Under the pieces are notes generated by a model that saw only the letters and a list, made by a program, of their open reading frames with translations, made no database searches and had not been told where the DNA came from. Shown in pieces: positions 44,970-56,379 of a stretch of DNA of 64,000 bases; positions within the stretch are counted from its first letter, which is position 1, and each line of letters begins with the position of its first letter. The DNA is from Thermithiobacillus tepidarius DSM 3134. GTDB lineage: Bacteria; Pseudomonadota; Gammaproteobacteria; Acidithiobacillales; Thermithiobacillaceae. The DNA lies in assembly GCF_000423825.1 (NCBI RefSeq), contig NZ_AUIS01000013.1, forward strand, positions 1 through 64,000, in the 5' to 3' direction. The position numbers and the translations under genes are program-made.

Positions 44970-45812
44970 TCAATGCAGCGGCGGCCGTTCTTCCACGATC
45001 TCGGCCAAGAGCGCCCGGATCATGGCGGCGTCGGGTGCATCGGGCACGAAATGCAGATATTGCTGCAGATCGGCCGCTGCTTCCTGGCTTCTGCCGCCAT
45101 GATAGTGCAGCAGGCCGCGATCCCGGTACTCGGTATAGCGGCGCGGGTCGATCAGCAGAATCCGGTCGATCATCTCCGCCGCCCAGTTTTCCTGACCGGA
45201 CTGGATGAAATAGCCCTTCAGATTGTTGAGGATGCGCACCCAGATGGCGCGCGGCGTGGCCGGCTGCAGCATGGCGCGCTCGAAGCGCAGCGTATCCCCG
45301 TACAGTTTCTCCAGGCGTTGCCGGCATTCCTGCTCGCTCAGCAACTGCCCCCCCTGGTAAACGTCGATGGGCTGAATCTGCCCGCCGCTTTCCAGCCCGA
45401 CCAGAAAGTGGCCGGGGAAGTTGATGCCCACCAGCGGCAAGCCGGCTTGCCGGCCGATCTCCAGGTAAAATACCGCCAGGCTGATGGGGATGCCGACGCG
45501 CTGCGCCAGGACCTCGCTCAAGTCCGAATAGGATGGCTGATAGGCCCCACTCGGACTCGCCTGAAAGGCGCACTCCTGGAAAAACACCTGGTTCAAGACT
45601 GCCACCGCGTGCCGCGGATCAGCCATGTCCGCGGCCAACACCCGCACCCGTGCCGACTGCTCCGTGACGAAGGCTTCCGCCGCCGCGAGGTCGGGCGGAC
45701 GGCTGTCGAGCACCGAAATCAACAGGCCCACCGCCAGGAGGTGCCCGCCCCCGCCCTCGTCGCGCAGCAACTGCTCCAGTTCCCGCACAAGCCGTTGCTT
45801 ACCGTACCACAT
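44970..45812 (-). CDS. SirB1-family transglutaminase-like/TPR protein
   Basis: 280 residues from ATG 45812. The core has LAQRVGIPISLAVFYLEIGRQAGLPLVGINFPGHFLVG and IDVYQGGQLLS, the SirB1/transglutaminase-like pattern in which catalytic Cys is usually replaced. The C-terminal TPR segment is YFIQSGQENWAAEMIDRILLIDPRRYTEYRDRGLL. Members occur in most proteobacteria, and their function is unclear. A TTG start at 45842 would add 10 residues. Confidence 0.85.
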   Translation of the reverse strand: MWYGKQRLVRELEQLLRDEGGGGHLLAVGLLISVLDSRPPDLAAAEAFVTEQSARVRVLAADMADPRHAVAVLNQVFFQECAFQASPSGAYQPSYSDLSEVLAQRVGIPISLAVFYLEIGRQAGLPLVGINFPGHFLVGLESGGQIQPIDVYQGGQLLSEQECRQRLEKLYGDTLRFERAMLQPATPRAIWVRILNNLKGYFIQSGQENWAAEMIDRILLIDPRRYTEYRDRGLLHYHGGRSQEAAADLQQYLHFVPDAPDAAMIRALLAEIVEERPPLH

Positions 45813-45926
45813 AGTCCTGTCCCATGTTCCGCTCGCAGGCAAACAGCCTCATCCATACGGTGATCGACGCCGGGCACGCCTTTCAATGCCACCCAGTATA
45901 GCAGAATCTCCCCGGCATACGGGCAG

Positions 45927-47618
45927 CTAGCGTATGTATGCCTCGGTCACGTAGCGCCGCATCATGCGATGGCTGTTGAAAAAGGAGGCGCTCTTGCAAA
46001 TGGCGCCTTTCATGACGGCGATCCAGGCCGGCCGGTCGTCGCGATAAAGTGGCAGCACCGTTTGCTGCAGCTTGTCATAGAGGTGCAGCGCGTCAGAGCC
46101 GTTGGCGGCATCCGAGGCATTGCCGACGGCCCAGCCGTTCACCCCTTCCAGGCAGCCCTCGATCCACCAGCCGTCCAGGACGCTCAAGCTGGGCACGCCA
46201 TTGAAAGCCGCCTTCATGCCGCTGGTGCCGGAGGCCTCCAACGGACGCAACGGCGTATTCAGCCAGACGTCCACGCCGGCCACCATGGCCAGCGCCGTGC
46301 TCATGTCGTAGTTGGGCAGATAGGCAATCGGCAACACGTCCGCCAGTTCGCGCATGCGGGCATGCAGAAACTCGATCAGGCGTTTGCCGCCCTCGTCCCG
46401 CGGATGCGCCTTGCCCGCCAGCACGAGCTGGAACGGGTGCTCGCGCGCGATGGCCCGCAGGCGCTCCACATCGGAAAAGAGCAGATCAGGACGCTTGTAG
46501 GCGGTCATGCGCCGGGCAAAGCCCACAAGCGGCAGTTCGGGATCCAGTTCCACGCCGCTCGCCGCCCGGACCCGCTCGATCAGCGCCTGCTTGGCCTCCG
46601 CATGCGCCATCCAGATCTCGCCGTCGGGAATGCGGTCGGCACGCACCAAAAGCTCCGGCTCATGGGCCCAGCCGAGCAGATGGGCATCATAGAGCCGGGC
46701 GAAGCTCGGCGCGGTCCAGGTGAAAGGATGCACGCCATTGGTTACCGCGTGCACGCGGTAACCGGGAAACAGCTTGCCGGAGATCTCGGCATGGCGCTTG
46801 GCGACGCCATTGACGTATTCGCTCAGGTTGAGCGCCAGCCGGGCCATGTTCAGCGCCTCCTCGCCCGCCAACGACTTCAGGGTCGGCAACTCGACGAAAG
46901 CCCCAAGCACCTTTTGCACCAGATCATAGGGAAACTTGTCGTGCCCCGCCTCCACCGGCGTATGCGTGGTAAAGCTGCACAGCTCCCGGACCCGCGGGAT
47001 GTCGTAGGACGATTCGCCGGGACGCAGATCCTCCGATGCGTAAGCATAGCGCCGCAGCAGTTCCAGCCCCAAAAGGGCGGAATGGCCTTCGTTCATATGG
47101 TGATGGAGCACTCTGAAGCCGAGGGCCTGCAGGATGCGCATGCCGCCGATCCCCAGGACGATCTCCTGCTTGAGCCGATAGGTCGCGTCACCGCCATAGA
47201 GATAGTGGGTGATTTCGCGGTCGTCGCTGCGATTGTGATCGAGATCGGTGTCCAGCAGGATCACCGGCTGCTTGCCGCTGCGATAGCCCTCCAGCAGATA
47301 AAGCCAGCCGCTGACCCAGACCGGGCGCCCCTCGATGGTCACCGCGACCATGGCCTCCAGCGGCGAGGCCCAGCGCTCCGGCGTCCAGGGGTCCAGGCGC
47401 TCGACCTGCCGCCCCTGGCTATCGATTTCCTGGCGAAAATAGCCGGCGCGGCTCACCAGACTGACGGCGACGAAAGGCAGCTCCAAGTCGGCGGCGGAAC
47501 GCACCGTGTCGCCCGCCAGCACGCCCAGGCCGCCGCTGTAGGTGGGGATCTCGTTGCGCAGGGCAATTTCCATGGAGAAATAAGCCACGCGCGGCACCCG
47601 AACAAATTCGTCGATCAT
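45927..47618 (-). CDS. Short alpha-glucan (glycogen) phosphorylase
   Basis: 563 residues. It begins RVAYFSMEIALRNEIPTYSGGLGVLAGD, as the catalytic core of AgpA/GlgP-type alpha-glucan phosphorylases, but lacks their N-terminal DUF3417 domain. The HMNEGHSAL, FTTHTPVEAGHDKF, VTNGVHPFTW and AYKRPDLL segments form the active site. The pyridoxal-phosphate lysine is in EASGTSGMKAAFNG. It releases glucose 1-phosphate from glycogen or maltodextrins. GGGAG precedes ATG 47618. It lies 31 bp after the dehydrogenase gene. Confidence 0.88.
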   Translation of the reverse strand: MIDEFVRVPRVAYFSMEIALRNEIPTYSGGLGVLAGDTVRSAADLELPFVAVSLVSRAGYFRQEIDSQGRQVERLDPWTPERWASPLEAMVAVTIEGRPVWVSGWLYLLEGYRSGKQPVILLDTDLDHNRSDDREITHYLYGGDATYRLKQEIVLGIGGMRILQALGFRVLHHHMNEGHSALLGLELLRRYAYASEDLRPGESSYDIPRVRELCSFTTHTPVEAGHDKFPYDLVQKVLGAFVELPTLKSLAGEEALNMARLALNLSEYVNGVAKRHAEISGKLFPGYRVHAVTNGVHPFTWTAPSFARLYDAHLLGWAHEPELLVRADRIPDGEIWMAHAEAKQALIERVRAASGVELDPELPLVGFARRMTAYKRPDLLFSDVERLRAIAREHPFQLVLAGKAHPRDEGGKRLIEFLHARMRELADVLPIAYLPNYDMSTALAMVAGVDVWLNTPLRPLEASGTSGMKAAFNGVPSLSVLDGWWIEGCLEGVNGWAVGNASDAANGSDALHLYDKLQQTVLPLYRDDRPAWIAVMKGAICKSASFFNSHRMMRRYVTEAYIR

Positions 47619-47649
47619 CGCTGCTCCCGGGCCACTGCCGCCCCAGCCG

Positions 47650-48537
47650 CTATTTGAGTCCGGCATCCTCGGACACGGCCAAGCCCACGGCAGTCCAGTC
47701 CATGTCCGCGCGTCCCTTGGCCAGCGCCGAGAGCATGCGGTCATGCAAGAGGCTGGCGAAGGGCATGGGCACCCGGGCCGTGCTCGCGGCATCCAGCACC
47801 AAGTTGAGGTCCTTGGCGCCCAAGGCCAGCCTGAAGCCGGCCGGCGCGTAAGTCTCCTCGGCAATCATTTTGCCGTAGTTCTGATAAATGGGACAGGCGA
47901 AGATGGTCTGCGCCAGCATGGACGCGATCTGGCCGCGCTCGATGCCGTGCTTCTCCGCCAGCGTGAAGGCCTCCGCCATTGCCTCCATGGCCGAGACGAT
48001 GAGAAAATTGCCCGCCACCTTGACCACATGCGCCGCCTCGGGCGCCGCGCCGAAATCGAAGATGCCCTGCCCCAGCGCATCGAGCACGGGGCGAACCCGC
48101 TCCTTGGCCGCCTGCGGTCCGGACGTGCAGACCCACAGCTTGCGCGCGGCCGCGGCATCCGGCCGGCCAAAGACCGGCGCGGCCACATAGGCTGCCCCCC
48201 GCGCTTGATAATGGGCGGCGAGGCGCTGGGCGATGGCTGGCGACACGGTACTCATGGACAGATGCACGCCCCCTGGGCCCAGCTGTTCCCCGAAGCCGTC
48301 CGCACCCAGCGTGACCGCCTCCAGGGCCTGGTCGTTGGCAACCATGGTGATCACGATCCCGCCCGGCGCCGCCACGTCGGCCGGCCGCCCGACGAGCTCA
48401 GCCCCCTGCTCGGCCAGCGCGGCGGCCTTTGCCGGAGTACGGTTGTACACGCGCAGCCGGTAACCAGCCCGCAACAGGTTATGCGCCATGGGCAGCCCCA
48501 TGTGGCCCAATCCGACAAAGCCGACGGCTTCGCTCAT
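47650..48537 (-). CDS. NAD(P)-dependent beta-hydroxyacid dehydrogenase
   Basis: 295 residues. The Rossmann motif is GFVGLGHMGLPMAHNLLRAG, followed by the substrate loop STVSP and the catalytic region HVVKVAGNFLI (Lys and Asn). It belongs to the 3-hydroxyisobutyrate/tartronate semialdehyde reductase family, also including succinic and glyoxylic semialdehyde reductases. The substrate cannot be fixed from sequence. It is in tandem with the phosphorylase gene. Confidence 0.85.
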   Translation of the reverse strand: MSEAVGFVGLGHMGLPMAHNLLRAGYRLRVYNRTPAKAAALAEQGAELVGRPADVAAPGGIVITMVANDQALEAVTLGADGFGEQLGPGGVHLSMSTVSPAIAQRLAAHYQARGAAYVAAPVFGRPDAAAARKLWVCTSGPQAAKERVRPVLDALGQGIFDFGAAPEAAHVVKVAGNFLIVSAMEAMAEAFTLAEKHGIERGQIASMLAQTIFACPIYQNYGKMIAEETYAPAGFRLALGAKDLNLVLDAASTARVPMPFASLLHDRMLSALAKGRADMDWTAVGLAVSEDAGLK

Positions 48538-48633
48538 ATCCAGCCCTCCTCACCAGCGGATGAACACAGTCGCATTCTGCTGCCACTGGGGACAGTGGGC
48601 AACGGACCTTATGGGTAAGGCAGGTACACCCCC

Positions 48634-48667
48634 AAAAAAACACGCCCGGATCTTGCCGACCCGGGCG
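48634..48667 (-). terminator. Rho-independent terminator of ssb
   Basis: CGCCCGG and CCGGGCG form a 7-bp stem with an 11-nt loop, followed by TG and seven T on the minus strand. It lies 39 bp past the ssb stop. Confidence 0.85.
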
Positions 48668-48705
48668 CGCTCGTGCGCATGCCGCGCTGTTCCGCAGACA
48701 AGCGG

Positions 48706-49158
48706 CTAGAACGGAATATCGTCTTCGAAGTCGTCCTGCATGGGCTCGGGCGACTTGCCGGCGCGCCGGGGCGTCTGGTCGAAGTCTTCGTCCATTCGCT
48801 CTTCCATCACACCGGCCCCGCCGCCACCGCCGCCGCCCAGCAACTGCAGGCGGTCACCGACGATCTCGGTCGTATAACGCTCCTGACCTTCCTTGTCGGT
48901 CCACTTGCGCGTCTGCAGGCGGCCTTCCACGTAAGCCATGCGGCCCTTGCGGAGGTACTCGCCCGCCACTTCCGCCTGACGCCCGAAGAGGACGACCCGG
49001 TGCCACTCGGTGCGCTCCTGCTTGTTGCCGTCCTTGTCCTTGAACTGCTCGCTGGTCGCCAGGCTGAGCGTCGCGATCGCGCTGCCGTTCGGGGAGTAGC
49101 GCACCTCCGGGTCCCGCCCCAGATGGCCCACCAGTATCACCTTGTTTACACCCGCCAT
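48706..49158 (-). CDS. ssb: Single-stranded DNA-binding protein
   Basis: 150 residues. The OB fold occupies 1-110 ([36 protein letters not shown]). A Gly-rich linker (GGGGGGGAG) and the acidic tail ending DDFEDDIPF, which recruits repair and replication partners, follow. It lies 19 bp after the MFS gene. The uvrA-MFS-ssb grouping is common in beta-like proteobacteria. Confidence 0.97.
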   Translation of the reverse strand: MAGVNKVILVGHLGRDPEVRYSPNGSAIATLSLATSEQFKDKDGNKQERTEWHRVVLFGRQAEVAGEYLRKGRMAYVEGRLQTRKWTDKEGQERYTTEIVGDRLQLLGGGGGGGAGVMEERMDEDFDQTPRRAGKSPEPMQDDFEDDIPF

Positions 49159-49177
49159 GGAATCATCTCCTGTTACA

Positions 49178-50428
49178 TTAATGCGCCGCGGACTGCCGCA
49201 ACGCCCTGCGCACGGACAGCCGCGGCACGGCCACCCCCAAGAACAGCAACACCGCCAGCAACATGATGCCCGCCGCCGCCGTCAAGGCCCCGCCGGCACC
49301 GTGCGCATACTGGTAGACACCACCACCGAGCAGCGGACCCAACACCCGTCCCAGGCTGCTGGCCGACTGATAAAAGCCCAGCGCCACGCCCTGCTCCGCC
49401 TGCGCGCTGTTCAGCGATACCAGCGCGCTCAGGCTGGGATTGGTCATGCCCACGCCGAGCGCCAGCGGAATCATGACCAGATAGAGTCCGACCACCCCGG
49501 GCAGCGACGCCATCCACAACAGCCCCAACGCCGTCAGTGCCAGCCCCACGCTGGCCGTCCGCGACTCGCCGAGCCGGGGAATCAGCCGCCTGATCAGCCC
49601 ACCCTGCACCAGCACGATCAAGATGCCTACATAAGCGAAGAACCAGCCCACTGTGGTCATGCTCCAGCCCAGGTGCGCCTTGCCGAAGAGCGGCAGCACC
49701 GTCTCGAAGGCGGAAAAGGCCGTCATGCTCAGCAACGCCACCAACACCAGCAGCGCCACCCCGACGCCTTTCACGGCATGCTGCCAAGTGGCCACCGCCA
49801 AGGGGTGCACGTAAGGCTTGTAGGGAGCCGCCGTCGGTACCCGCGACTCTTTCAGAATCACCATTGCCATTATAGCATTTATTCCCGCCAGTGCGGCGGC
49901 CACTAACGGGGTGGTCTGCAGGCCGAACTGGGACAGCACGCCACCCAGGGCCGGCCCCACCACGAAGCCCATGCCGAGCGCCGCACCCAAAAGGCCCATG
50001 CCCTTGGCCCGGTCCTCGGGCTTGGTAATGTCGGCCACATAGGCGTGCGCCACGCTGATGTTCGCGCCGGCCACGCCAGCCAGCGCGCGGGCCAGCAGCA
50101 GCACCGTCACGCTGCCGGCCAAGCCGTAGATGAGGTGCGCCGCGGCCGAGCCCCACAGGCCGATCAGCAGCACCGGCTTGCGGCCGATGCGGTCGGACAG
50201 GCGGCCCCAAATGGGTGCGAAGAGGAACTGCATCAGGGAGTAGATGGCCAGGAGCCAGCCGATGGCCAAGCCGCTGGCGCGGAAAGCGTCGGCATAGAGC
50301 GGCATGAGCGGGATCACCATGCCAAAGGCCAGCAGATCCAGGAATACCGTCAGCACGATGACCCCGAGCGAGGCCCGTTGCCGATGTGTTCCCGGATTCG
50401 AATCGCGTACCGCGCCACGTTCCTGCAT
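49178..50428 (-). CDS. MFS transporter
   Basis: 416 residues with 12 hydrophobic helices. The helix 2-3 loop [14 protein letters not shown] is the major-facilitator signature, and [10 protein letters not shown] resembles motif C of drug:H+ antiporters. GGAGGTG 4-6 bases upstream fixes ATG 50428 over an upstream frame lacking a site. Multidrug or tetracycline-like export is plausible but unproven. It is divergent from uvrA over a 98-bp AT-rich gap. Confidence 0.88.
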   Translation of the reverse strand: MQERGAVRDSNPGTHRQRASLGVIVLTVFLDLLAFGMVIPLMPLYADAFRASGLAIGWLLAIYSLMQFLFAPIWGRLSDRIGRKPVLLIGLWGSAAAHLIYGLAGSVTVLLLARALAGVAGANISVAHAYVADITKPEDRAKGMGLLGAALGMGFVVGPALGGVLSQFGLQTTPLVAAALAGINAIMAMVILKESRVPTAAPYKPYVHPLAVATWQHAVKGVGVALLVLVALLSMTAFSAFETVLPLFGKAHLGWSMTTVGWFFAYVGILIVLVQGGLIRRLIPRLGESRTASVGLALTALGLLWMASLPGVVGLYLVMIPLALGVGMTNPSLSALVSLNSAQAEQGVALGFYQSASSLGRVLGPLLGGGVYQYAHGAGGALTAAAGIMLLAVLLFLGVAVPRLSVRRALRQSAAH

Positions 50429-50460
50429 GCCCACCTCCTCTCCTGTCCTCCGGCCAGCAC

Positions 50461-50526
50461 CCCAAAGCGCCGCTATGCCTGCTGTTACGCAGGTTATATA
50501 ATAACACATTAATATTTGGAGCACGT
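50461..50526. promoter_or_regulatory. AT-rich divergent promoter region between MFS gene and uvrA
   Basis: TATAAT at 50497-50502 is a good -10 towards uvrA, and the near-palindromic TTATATAATAA could serve both directions. An inverted repeat CCTGC-TGTTAC-GCAGG (50478-50493) lies just upstream. No clear -35 is seen. Confidence 0.4.
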
Positions 50527-53352
50527 ATGGAAAGCATCAAGATCCGCGGGGCACGTACGCACAACCTGAAGAACGTCCACCTGGACCTGCCCCGCGACCG
50601 CCTGATCGTCATCACCGGCCTGTCAGGCTCCGGCAAGTCCTCGCTCGCTTTCGATACCCTCTACGCCGAGGGCCAGCGCCGCTATGTCGAAAGCCTGTCC
50701 GCCTACGCACGCCAGTTCCTGGCCCTCATGGGCAAGCCCGACGTGGACAGCATCGAGGGACTGAGCCCGGCCATCTCCATCGAGCAAAAGTCCACTTCCC
50801 ACAACCCGCGCTCCACCGTCGGCACCATCACCGAGATCTACGACTATCTGCGTCTCCTCTACGCCCGCATCGGCGAACCCCACTGTTGCGGCCGCCCCAT
50901 CCAGGCCCAGACCGTGAGCCAGATGGTGGACCAGGTGCTCGCCTTGCCGGCGGAGCGCCGCGTGCTGATTTTGGCGCCGGTCGTTCAGGACCGCAAGGGC
51001 GAGCACGAGCAGGTCATCAAGCAGCTGCGCAGCCAAGGCTTCGTGCGCGCCCGCATTGATGGCCAGGTAGTCGACCTGGAACAGGTCCCGCCCCTCGACA
51101 AGAAACGCAGCCATCGGGTGGAAGTGATCGTCGACCGCCTGAAGATCCGTCCCGATGCCGCCAGCCGCTTGGCCGAGTCCTTCGAAACGGCCCTGCAGCT
51201 GGCGGAAGGCCAAGCCATCGTCAGCGTGCTGGCTGATGGCGGCGGCGCGGAACAGGAGCTGCTGTTTTCCGAGAAATACGCCTGTCCGAGCTGCGGCCTG
51301 TCTTTCCCGCCGCTGGAACCGCGCATGTTCTCCTTCAACAACCCGGCTGGCGCCTGTCCGCGTTGCGATGGCTTGGGGCAGCTGACCTTCTTCGATCCGG
51401 ACCTGGTGGTGCCCAACCCGGACCTGACCTTGGGCGAAGGGGCCATCCGGCCGTGGGAGCGCCGCTTCAGCGAAAGCTATCACCAGATGCTGGAGTCCCT
51501 CGCCGCCCACTACCGCTTCGACCTGGGCACGCCTTGGCGCAAGCTGCCCGAATCCGCGCGCCAAGTCATCCTGTACGGCTCCGGCAAGGAACAGATCGCC
51601 TTCCGCTACGGCCACCATGTCCGTCGCCATGCCTTCGAAGGCGTCATTCCCAACCTGGAACGCCGTTATCGGGAAACGGAGTCGAGCTTCCTGCGCGAGG
51701 AACTGGCGCGCTTCATGAATAATCGCCCCTGCCCCGAATGCCACGGCTCCCGCCTGCGCCGCGAGGCACGGCAGGTGCTGGTTGGCGGCCAAGCCATCCA
51801 TGAAACCACCCACCTGGCCATCAGCGATGCCGGCCGCTTCTTCGAGCATCTCGAACTGCACGGCCAGCGGGCTGTGATCGCCGAGCGCATCTTGAAGGAA
51901 GTACGCGAACGGCTCCAGTTTCTGGTCAATGTCGGCTTGGACTACCTCAGCCTGGACCGCGCCGCCGACACCCTGTCCGGCGGCGAGGCGCAACGCATCC
52001 GGCTCGCCTCCCAGATCGGCGCGGGGCTGGTCGGCGTCATGTACGTGCTCGACGAGCCGTCCATCGGCCTGCATCAGCGCGACAACGACCGCCTGCTGGC
52101 CACGCTCAAGCGCCTGCGCGACCTCGGCAACACCGTCATCGTGGTGGAGCATGACGAGGAGGCCATTCGCGCGGCCGACTACATCGTCGACATGGGGCCG
52201 GGAGCGGGCGTGCACGGCGGTGCGGTCGTCGCCGAGGGCACGCCGGAAGAGATACGCGCCAGCGCCGACTCCCTGACCGGCAAGTACCTGTCCGGCCAAC
52301 TGGAAATCGCCGTACCGCACCAGCGGACAGCCCCCGATCCCGCGCGGCGGATCCGCATTCGCGGCGCCACCGGCCACAATCTCCAATCGGTGGACGTGGA
52401 CATTCCGGTGGGGCTGCTGACTTGCGTGACCGGGGTCAGCGGTTCAGGGAAATCCACTCTGATCAACGACACCCTCTTCCTGGCCGCCGCCCGGCGCCTG
52501 AGCGGCGTCAAGGCCATGCCGTCGCCCTTCGGGGAGATCGAAGGGCTGGAGCACTTCGACAAGGTCATCGACATCGACCAGTCCCCCATCGGCCGCACGC
52601 CGCGCAGCAACCCGGCCACCTACACGGGTCTGTTCACCCCCATCCGCGAACTTTTCGCCGGCACCGCCGAGGCGCGAGCGCGCGGCTACGGGCCGGGGCG
52701 CTTCAGCTTCAACGTCAAGGGCGGCCGTTGCGAGGCCTGCCAAGGCGACGGCGTGATCAAGGTGGAAATGCACTTCCTGCCGGACATCTACGTCCCCTGC
52801 GACGTCTGCGAAGGCAGGCGCTACAACCGCGAGACCCTGGAAATCCTGTACAAGGGCAAGAACATCCACGAGGTGCTGTCCATGACCGTGGAAGATGCCC
52901 GCCAGTTCTTCGACCCGGTTCCCGCCGTGGCCAAGCGCCTGCAGACCCTCATCGACGTCGGCCTCGGCTACATCGAACTCGGCCAGAGCGCCACCACTCT
53001 CTCGGGCGGCGAGGCGCAACGAGTCAAGCTGTCGCGCGAACTGTCGCGGCGCGATACCGGCCGGACCCTCTACATCCTGGACGAGCCCACCACTGGTCTG
53101 CATTTCCACGACATTGCCCTGCTGCTGCGAGTGCTGCATAGCCTGAAGCAGGCCGGCAACACCCTGGTCATCATCGAGCACAACCTGGACGTGATCAAGA
53201 CAGCGGACTGGATCATCGATCTGGGCCCGGAGGGCGGCAGCCGCGGCGGCCAGATCATCGCCGTCGGCACTCCGGAGGCGATTGCCGCCCACCCCGAGTC
53301 ACACACCGGCCGCTATCTCAAACCCCTGCTGGACAAGGACCGCGCCTCCTAG
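50527..53352 (+). CDS. uvrA: Excinuclease ABC subunit A
   Basis: 941 residues, normal length. It has two ABC ATPase units: Walker [12 protein letters not shown] and [11 protein letters not shown], and signatures [11 protein letters not shown] and [11 protein letters not shown]. Zinc modules are at CPSCG...CPRC and CEAC...CDVC. It recognises DNA damage in nucleotide excision repair. GGAG 7 bases upstream fixes ATG 50527. The downstream palindromic terminator is shared with rplQ. Confidence 0.98.
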   Translation: MESIKIRGARTHNLKNVHLDLPRDRLIVITGLSGSGKSSLAFDTLYAEGQRRYVESLSAYARQFLALMGKPDVDSIEGLSPAISIEQKSTSHNPRSTVGTITEIYDYLRLLYARIGEPHCCGRPIQAQTVSQMVDQVLALPAERRVLILAPVVQDRKGEHEQVIKQLRSQGFVRARIDGQVVDLEQVPPLDKKRSHRVEVIVDRLKIRPDAASRLAESFETALQLAEGQAIVSVLADGGGAEQELLFSEKYACPSCGLSFPPLEPRMFSFNNPAGACPRCDGLGQLTFFDPDLVVPNPDLTLGEGAIRPWERRFSESYHQMLESLAAHYRFDLGTPWRKLPESARQVILYGSGKEQIAFRYGHHVRRHAFEGVIPNLERRYRETESSFLREELARFMNNRPCPECHGSRLRREARQVLVGGQAIHETTHLAISDAGRFFEHLELHGQRAVIAERILKEVRERLQFLVNVGLDYLSLDRAADTLSGGEAQRIRLASQIGAGLVGVMYVLDEPSIGLHQRDNDRLLATLKRLRDLGNTVIVVEHDEEAIRAADYIVDMGPGAGVHGGAVVAEGTPEEIRASADSLTGKYLSGQLEIAVPHQRTAPDPARRIRIRGATGHNLQSVDVDIPVGLLTCVTGVSGSGKSTLINDTLFLAAARRLSGVKAMPSPFGEIEGLEHFDKVIDIDQSPIGRTPRSNPATYTGLFTPIRELFAGTAEARARGYGPGRFSFNVKGGRCEACQGDGVIKVEMHFLPDIYVPCDVCEGRRYNRETLEILYKGKNIHEVLSMTVEDARQFFDPVPAVAKRLQTLIDVGLGYIELGQSATTLSGGEAQRVKLSRELSRRDTGRTLYILDEPTTGLHFHDIALLLRVLHSLKQAGNTLVIIEHNLDVIKTADWIIDLGPEGGSRGGQIIAVGTPEAIAAHPESHTGRYLKPLLDKDRAS

Positions 53353-53370
53353 TCGGCAAGCGGCGGCGAT

Positions 53371-53399
53371 AAAAAAAGCCGGGCAGCTGCCCGGCTTTT
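53371..53399. terminator. Bidirectional terminator between uvrA and rplQ
   Basis: The perfect palindrome GCCGGGCAGCTGCCCGGC (53378-53395) is flanked by a run of A on the left and TTTT on the right, so it can end transcription of both convergent operons. Confidence 0.9.
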
Positions 53400-53417
53400 C
53401 TTGTCCTCATGCCCAAT

Positions 53418-53807
53418 TTACTCGACCGTCTCCGGCGCCTTGGCTGCGGGTGCGCGCTCCACCAGCTCCACGATGGCCATCGGGGCCCGGTCGCCGGCCC
53501 GGAAGCCGTTGTGGATGATGCGGGTGTAACCACCCGGACGGCTCTGGAAGCGTGGGCCGAGCTCGTCGAACAACTTCACCACCATCTCCCGGTCGCGCAG
53601 GCGAGCGAAGGCCAGCCGACGGTTGGCCACGGTGGGGTTCTTTGCCAAGGTGATCAGCGGCTCGGCAAAGCGCCGCAGCTCTTTGGCCTTGGGCAGGGTG
53701 GTCTGGATCACCTCATGCCGGAACAGGGAGGTGATCATGTTGGAAAACATCGCCTTACGATGGCTGCTGTTGCGATTGAGTTGGCGACCGCTTTTACGAT
53801 GACGCAT
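53418..53807 (-). CDS. rplQ: 50S ribosomal protein L17
   Basis: 129 residues starting [20 protein letters not shown], with [12 protein letters not shown] and GYTRI. It is the last gene of the alpha operon, 18 bp after rpoA. It has a short Ala-rich tail ending in PETVE. Confidence 0.98.
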   Translation of the reverse strand: MRHRKSGRQLNRNSSHRKAMFSNMITSLFRHEVIQTTLPKAKELRRFAEPLITLAKNPTVANRRLAFARLRDREMVVKLFDELGPRFQSRPGGYTRIIHNGFRAGDRAPMAIVELVERAPAAKAPETVE

Positions 53808-53825
53808 ACGGGATTCCTCTAGTAC

Positions 53826-54854
53826 TTATTGGCCCGAAGCCGATTCAGCCTCGTAGTTCAGGGCGGGCTTCGGACGATCCTTCAGTTCCTGCGGCGGCCA
53901 GTTTTCCAGGCGCATCCCCAGGGAGAGGCCGTGGCTCGCCAGAACGTCCTTGATTTCCGTCAAAGACTTCTTGCCCAGATTGGGGGTCTTCAACAACTCA
54001 TGCTCGGTTTTCTGGACCAGATCACCAATGTAATAAATGTCCTCGGCCTTGAGACAGTTGGCCGAGCGCACCGTCAACTCCAGATCGTCCACGGAGCGCA
54101 GCAGGATCGGGTCCATGCCGGCAGCCTGGGCCGCCGCAGCCGGGGCCGAGATTTCACCCTGCATGGCCACGAACACCGACAGCTGGTCCTGCAGAATGTG
54201 GGCAGCCTGTTGCAGGGCGGCTTCGGGATCGATCACGCCATTGGTCTCGATGTCCAGGACCAGGCGATCCAGATCGGTGCGCTGCTCCACGCGGGCACTT
54301 TCCACCGCATAGGTCACGCGCAGGATCGGGCTGAAGTTGGCATCGATGTTGATCACGCCGATCGGGCGCTCGCCGCCCGCCAAGGCCCGCGCCACCGCCG
54401 GCTGATAGCCGCGACCGTAGCCGATCTTCAGGCGCATGGTGAGTTCCACGTCCTTGGTCAAGTTGGCGATCACGTGCTCGGGATTGGCCACCTCGATGCC
54501 GTGTTCGGCCGCGATGTCGGCAGCCGTCACCGTGCCGGGCCCGCGCTTCTTGAGCACCAGCACGGACTCGCTGCGGCCGCCGCTGCGGATGGCCACGCCC
54601 TTCAGGTTGAGCAGGATGTCGACGACGTCTTCCTGCACGCCCTCCACGGTCGAATACTCGTGCAGGACGCCGTCGATTTCCACCTGGGTAATGGCGGACC
54701 CGCTCAGCGACGACAGCAGGACCCGACGCAGCGCATTGCCGAGGGTATGTCCATAGCCACGCTCCAAGGGCTCCAGCGCGATGCGTGCGCGAAACGGCGA
54801 CACCTTCTCCACTTCGATGCTGCGCGGCTTCAGTAATTCTGCAGTAACAGACAT
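53826..54854 (-). CDS. rpoA: RNA polymerase alpha subunit
   Basis: 342 residues. The N-terminal assembly domain has [23 protein letters not shown] and [17 protein letters not shown]. The C-terminal domain has [27 protein letters not shown]...[13 protein letters not shown], which contacts UP elements and activators. Its length and order between rpsD and rplQ are canonical. Confidence 0.98.
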   Translation of the reverse strand: MSVTAELLKPRSIEVEKVSPFRARIALEPLERGYGHTLGNALRRVLLSSLSGSAITQVEIDGVLHEYSTVEGVQEDVVDILLNLKGVAIRSGGRSESVLVLKKRGPGTVTAADIAAEHGIEVANPEHVIANLTKDVELTMRLKIGYGRGYQPAVARALAGGERPIGVINIDANFSPILRVTYAVESARVEQRTDLDRLVLDIETNGVIDPEAALQQAAHILQDQLSVFVAMQGEISAPAAAAQAAGMDPILLRSVDDLELTVRSANCLKAEDIYYIGDLVQKTEHELLKTPNLGKKSLTEIKDVLASHGLSLGMRLENWPPQELKDRPKPALNYEAESASGQ

Positions 54855-54878
54855 GAGCTTTCTCCAGCCGGAAGCCGA

Positions 54879-55505
54879 TTACTTGGAATACAGCTCCACG
54901 ATAAGGTGTTCGTTAATTTCAGCCGGCAGATCCGTGCGCACCGGCAGAGTCTTCACCGTGCCGCGCAGCGCCTTGCTGTCAACGTCGATCCATTCCGGGA
55001 AACCCCGACCTTCGGTCGCTTCCAGAGCCGCCTTGATGCGCAGCTGCTCCTTGGCCTTCTCGGCGATCTCCACCACGTCGCCGGCCTTCACCTGGTAGGA
55101 GGGAATGTTCACCCGGCGACCATTCACCATGACCTGGTTGTGGCGCACCACCTGACGCGCCTCGGCGCGGGATGCGCCAAAGCCCATGCGATAAACGATA
55201 TTATCCAAGCGCCGCTCCAGTAACTGGAGCAGGATCTCGCCGGTGACGCCCTTGGAGCGGTCGGCCTGCTCGTAATAGCGGCGGAACTGGCCCTCCAGCA
55301 CACCGTAGATACGGCGGACCTTTTGCTTTTCGCGCAATTGCACGCCGTAGTCCGAGGTGCGGCCGCGGCGCTGGCCATGCTGGCCGGGCGCATAGCTGCG
55401 CTTTTCAACAGGGCACTTGTCCGAGAAGCACTTGTCGCCCTTCAGGAAGAGCTTGCCACCTTCCCGACGGCACAGACGGCACTTGGCATCAGTGTACTTA
55501 GCCAC
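54879..55505 (-). CDS. rpsD: 30S ribosomal protein S4, zinc-binding form
   Basis: 208 residues. Cys9, Cys12, Cys26 and Cys31 form the four-cysteine zinc site known from Thermus S4. E. coli S4 lacks this set. The S4 RNA-binding domain ([32 protein letters not shown]) is intact. It is a primary 16S binder and a translational autoregulator in some bacteria. Confidence 0.97.
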   Translation of the reverse strand: MAKYTDAKCRLCRREGGKLFLKGDKCFSDKCPVEKRSYAPGQHGQRRGRTSDYGVQLREKQKVRRIYGVLEGQFRRYYEQADRSKGVTGEILLQLLERRLDNIVYRMGFGASRAEARQVVRHNQVMVNGRRVNIPSYQVKAGDVVEIAEKAKEQLRIKAALEATEGRGFPEWIDVDSKALRGTVKTLPVRTDLPAEINEHLIVELYSK

Positions 55506-55529
55506 GCATAACCTCCAAAAGAAAAATTC

Positions 55530-55928
55530 TTATACCCGCCGCTTTTTGGGCGGGCGGCATCCATTATGCGGGATCGGCGTCACGTCACGGATGCTGTTGA
55601 CCTTGAAACCCGCGGTGTTCAGTGCACGCACGGCGCTCTCGCGGCCCGGGCCGGGGCCCTTGACCTCCACGTCCAGGTTCTTGACGCCAAACTCCTGCGC
55701 CTTCCGCCCCGCCGCCTCGGCCGCCACCTGGGCAGCGAAAGGCGTGCTCTTGCGCGAGCCGCGGAAACCCGAACCACCCGCCGTCGCCCAAGCAAGCACG
55801 TTGCCTTGGCGATCGCTGATGGTCACGATGGTGTTGTTGAAGGAGGCATAGATATGGGCGACCCCATCCGCCACGTTCTTCTTGACCCGCTTACGGACGC
55901 GGGCGGATGCCTGTTGTGCTTTGGCCAT
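55530..55928 (-). CDS. rpsK: 30S ribosomal protein S11
   Basis: 132 residues with [22 protein letters not shown] and the C-terminal [19 protein letters not shown]11 forms part of the platform near the E site. It lies between rpsM and rpsD as in other alpha operons. Confidence 0.98.
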   Translation of the reverse strand: MAKAQQASARVRKRVKKNVADGVAHIYASFNNTIVTISDRQGNVLAWATAGGSGFRGSRKSTPFAAQVAAEAAGRKAQEFGVKNLDVEVKGPGPGRESAVRALNTAGFKVNSIRDVTPIPHNGCRPPKKRRV

Positions 55929-55956
55929 GAAAACGATTCCTCAACGGATGATTTGG

Positions 55957-56313
55957 TTAACGGCTGATCGGTTTGGCCGGCCCCTTGCGGGTGCGGGCAT
56001 TGGTCTTGGTGCGCTGGCCGCGCACGGGCAGGCCGCGGCGATGGCGCAGGCCACGGTAAGAGCCCAGATCCATCAGGCGCTTGATGTTCATCGACACCTC
56101 CCGCCGCAGGTCGCCTTCGACGGTGAGCTTGGCCACCTCGGCACGAATGCGCTCGACTTCAGCCTCGGTCAGGTCCTTGACCTTGGCACTGCGATGCACC
56201 TGGGCAGTATCCAGGATCTTCTGCGCGGTGGTGCGGCCGATGCCGTAAATGTAGGTCAGACCGATCTCGGCCTGCTTGTTGTTCGGAATGTTGACGCCAG
56301 CAATCCGGGCCAT
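55957..56313 (-). CDS. rpsM: 30S ribosomal protein S13
   Basis: 118 residues starting [26 protein letters not shown] and ending in the Lys/Arg-rich tail [15 protein letters not shown]13 contacts the P-site tRNA and bridges the subunits. It is the first of the classic alpha-operon genes. Confidence 0.98.
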   Translation of the reverse strand: MARIAGVNIPNNKQAEIGLTYIYGIGRTTAQKILDTAQVHRSAKVKDLTEAEVERIRAEVAKLTVEGDLRREVSMNIKRLMDLGSYRGLRHRRGLPVRGQRTKTNARTRKGPAKPISR

Positions 56314-56379
56314 CTAATGCTTCTCCCAAAAGAGGTCCTTAACGGAAACCGCCAAGAATATAACTTCTACTCAGCAAAA

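Noticed and set aside
50478-50493. LexA (SOS) box upstream of uvrA
   Set aside because: The inverted repeat CCTGC-TGTTAC-GCAGG does not match CTGT-N8-ACAG; only CTGT is present on one side.
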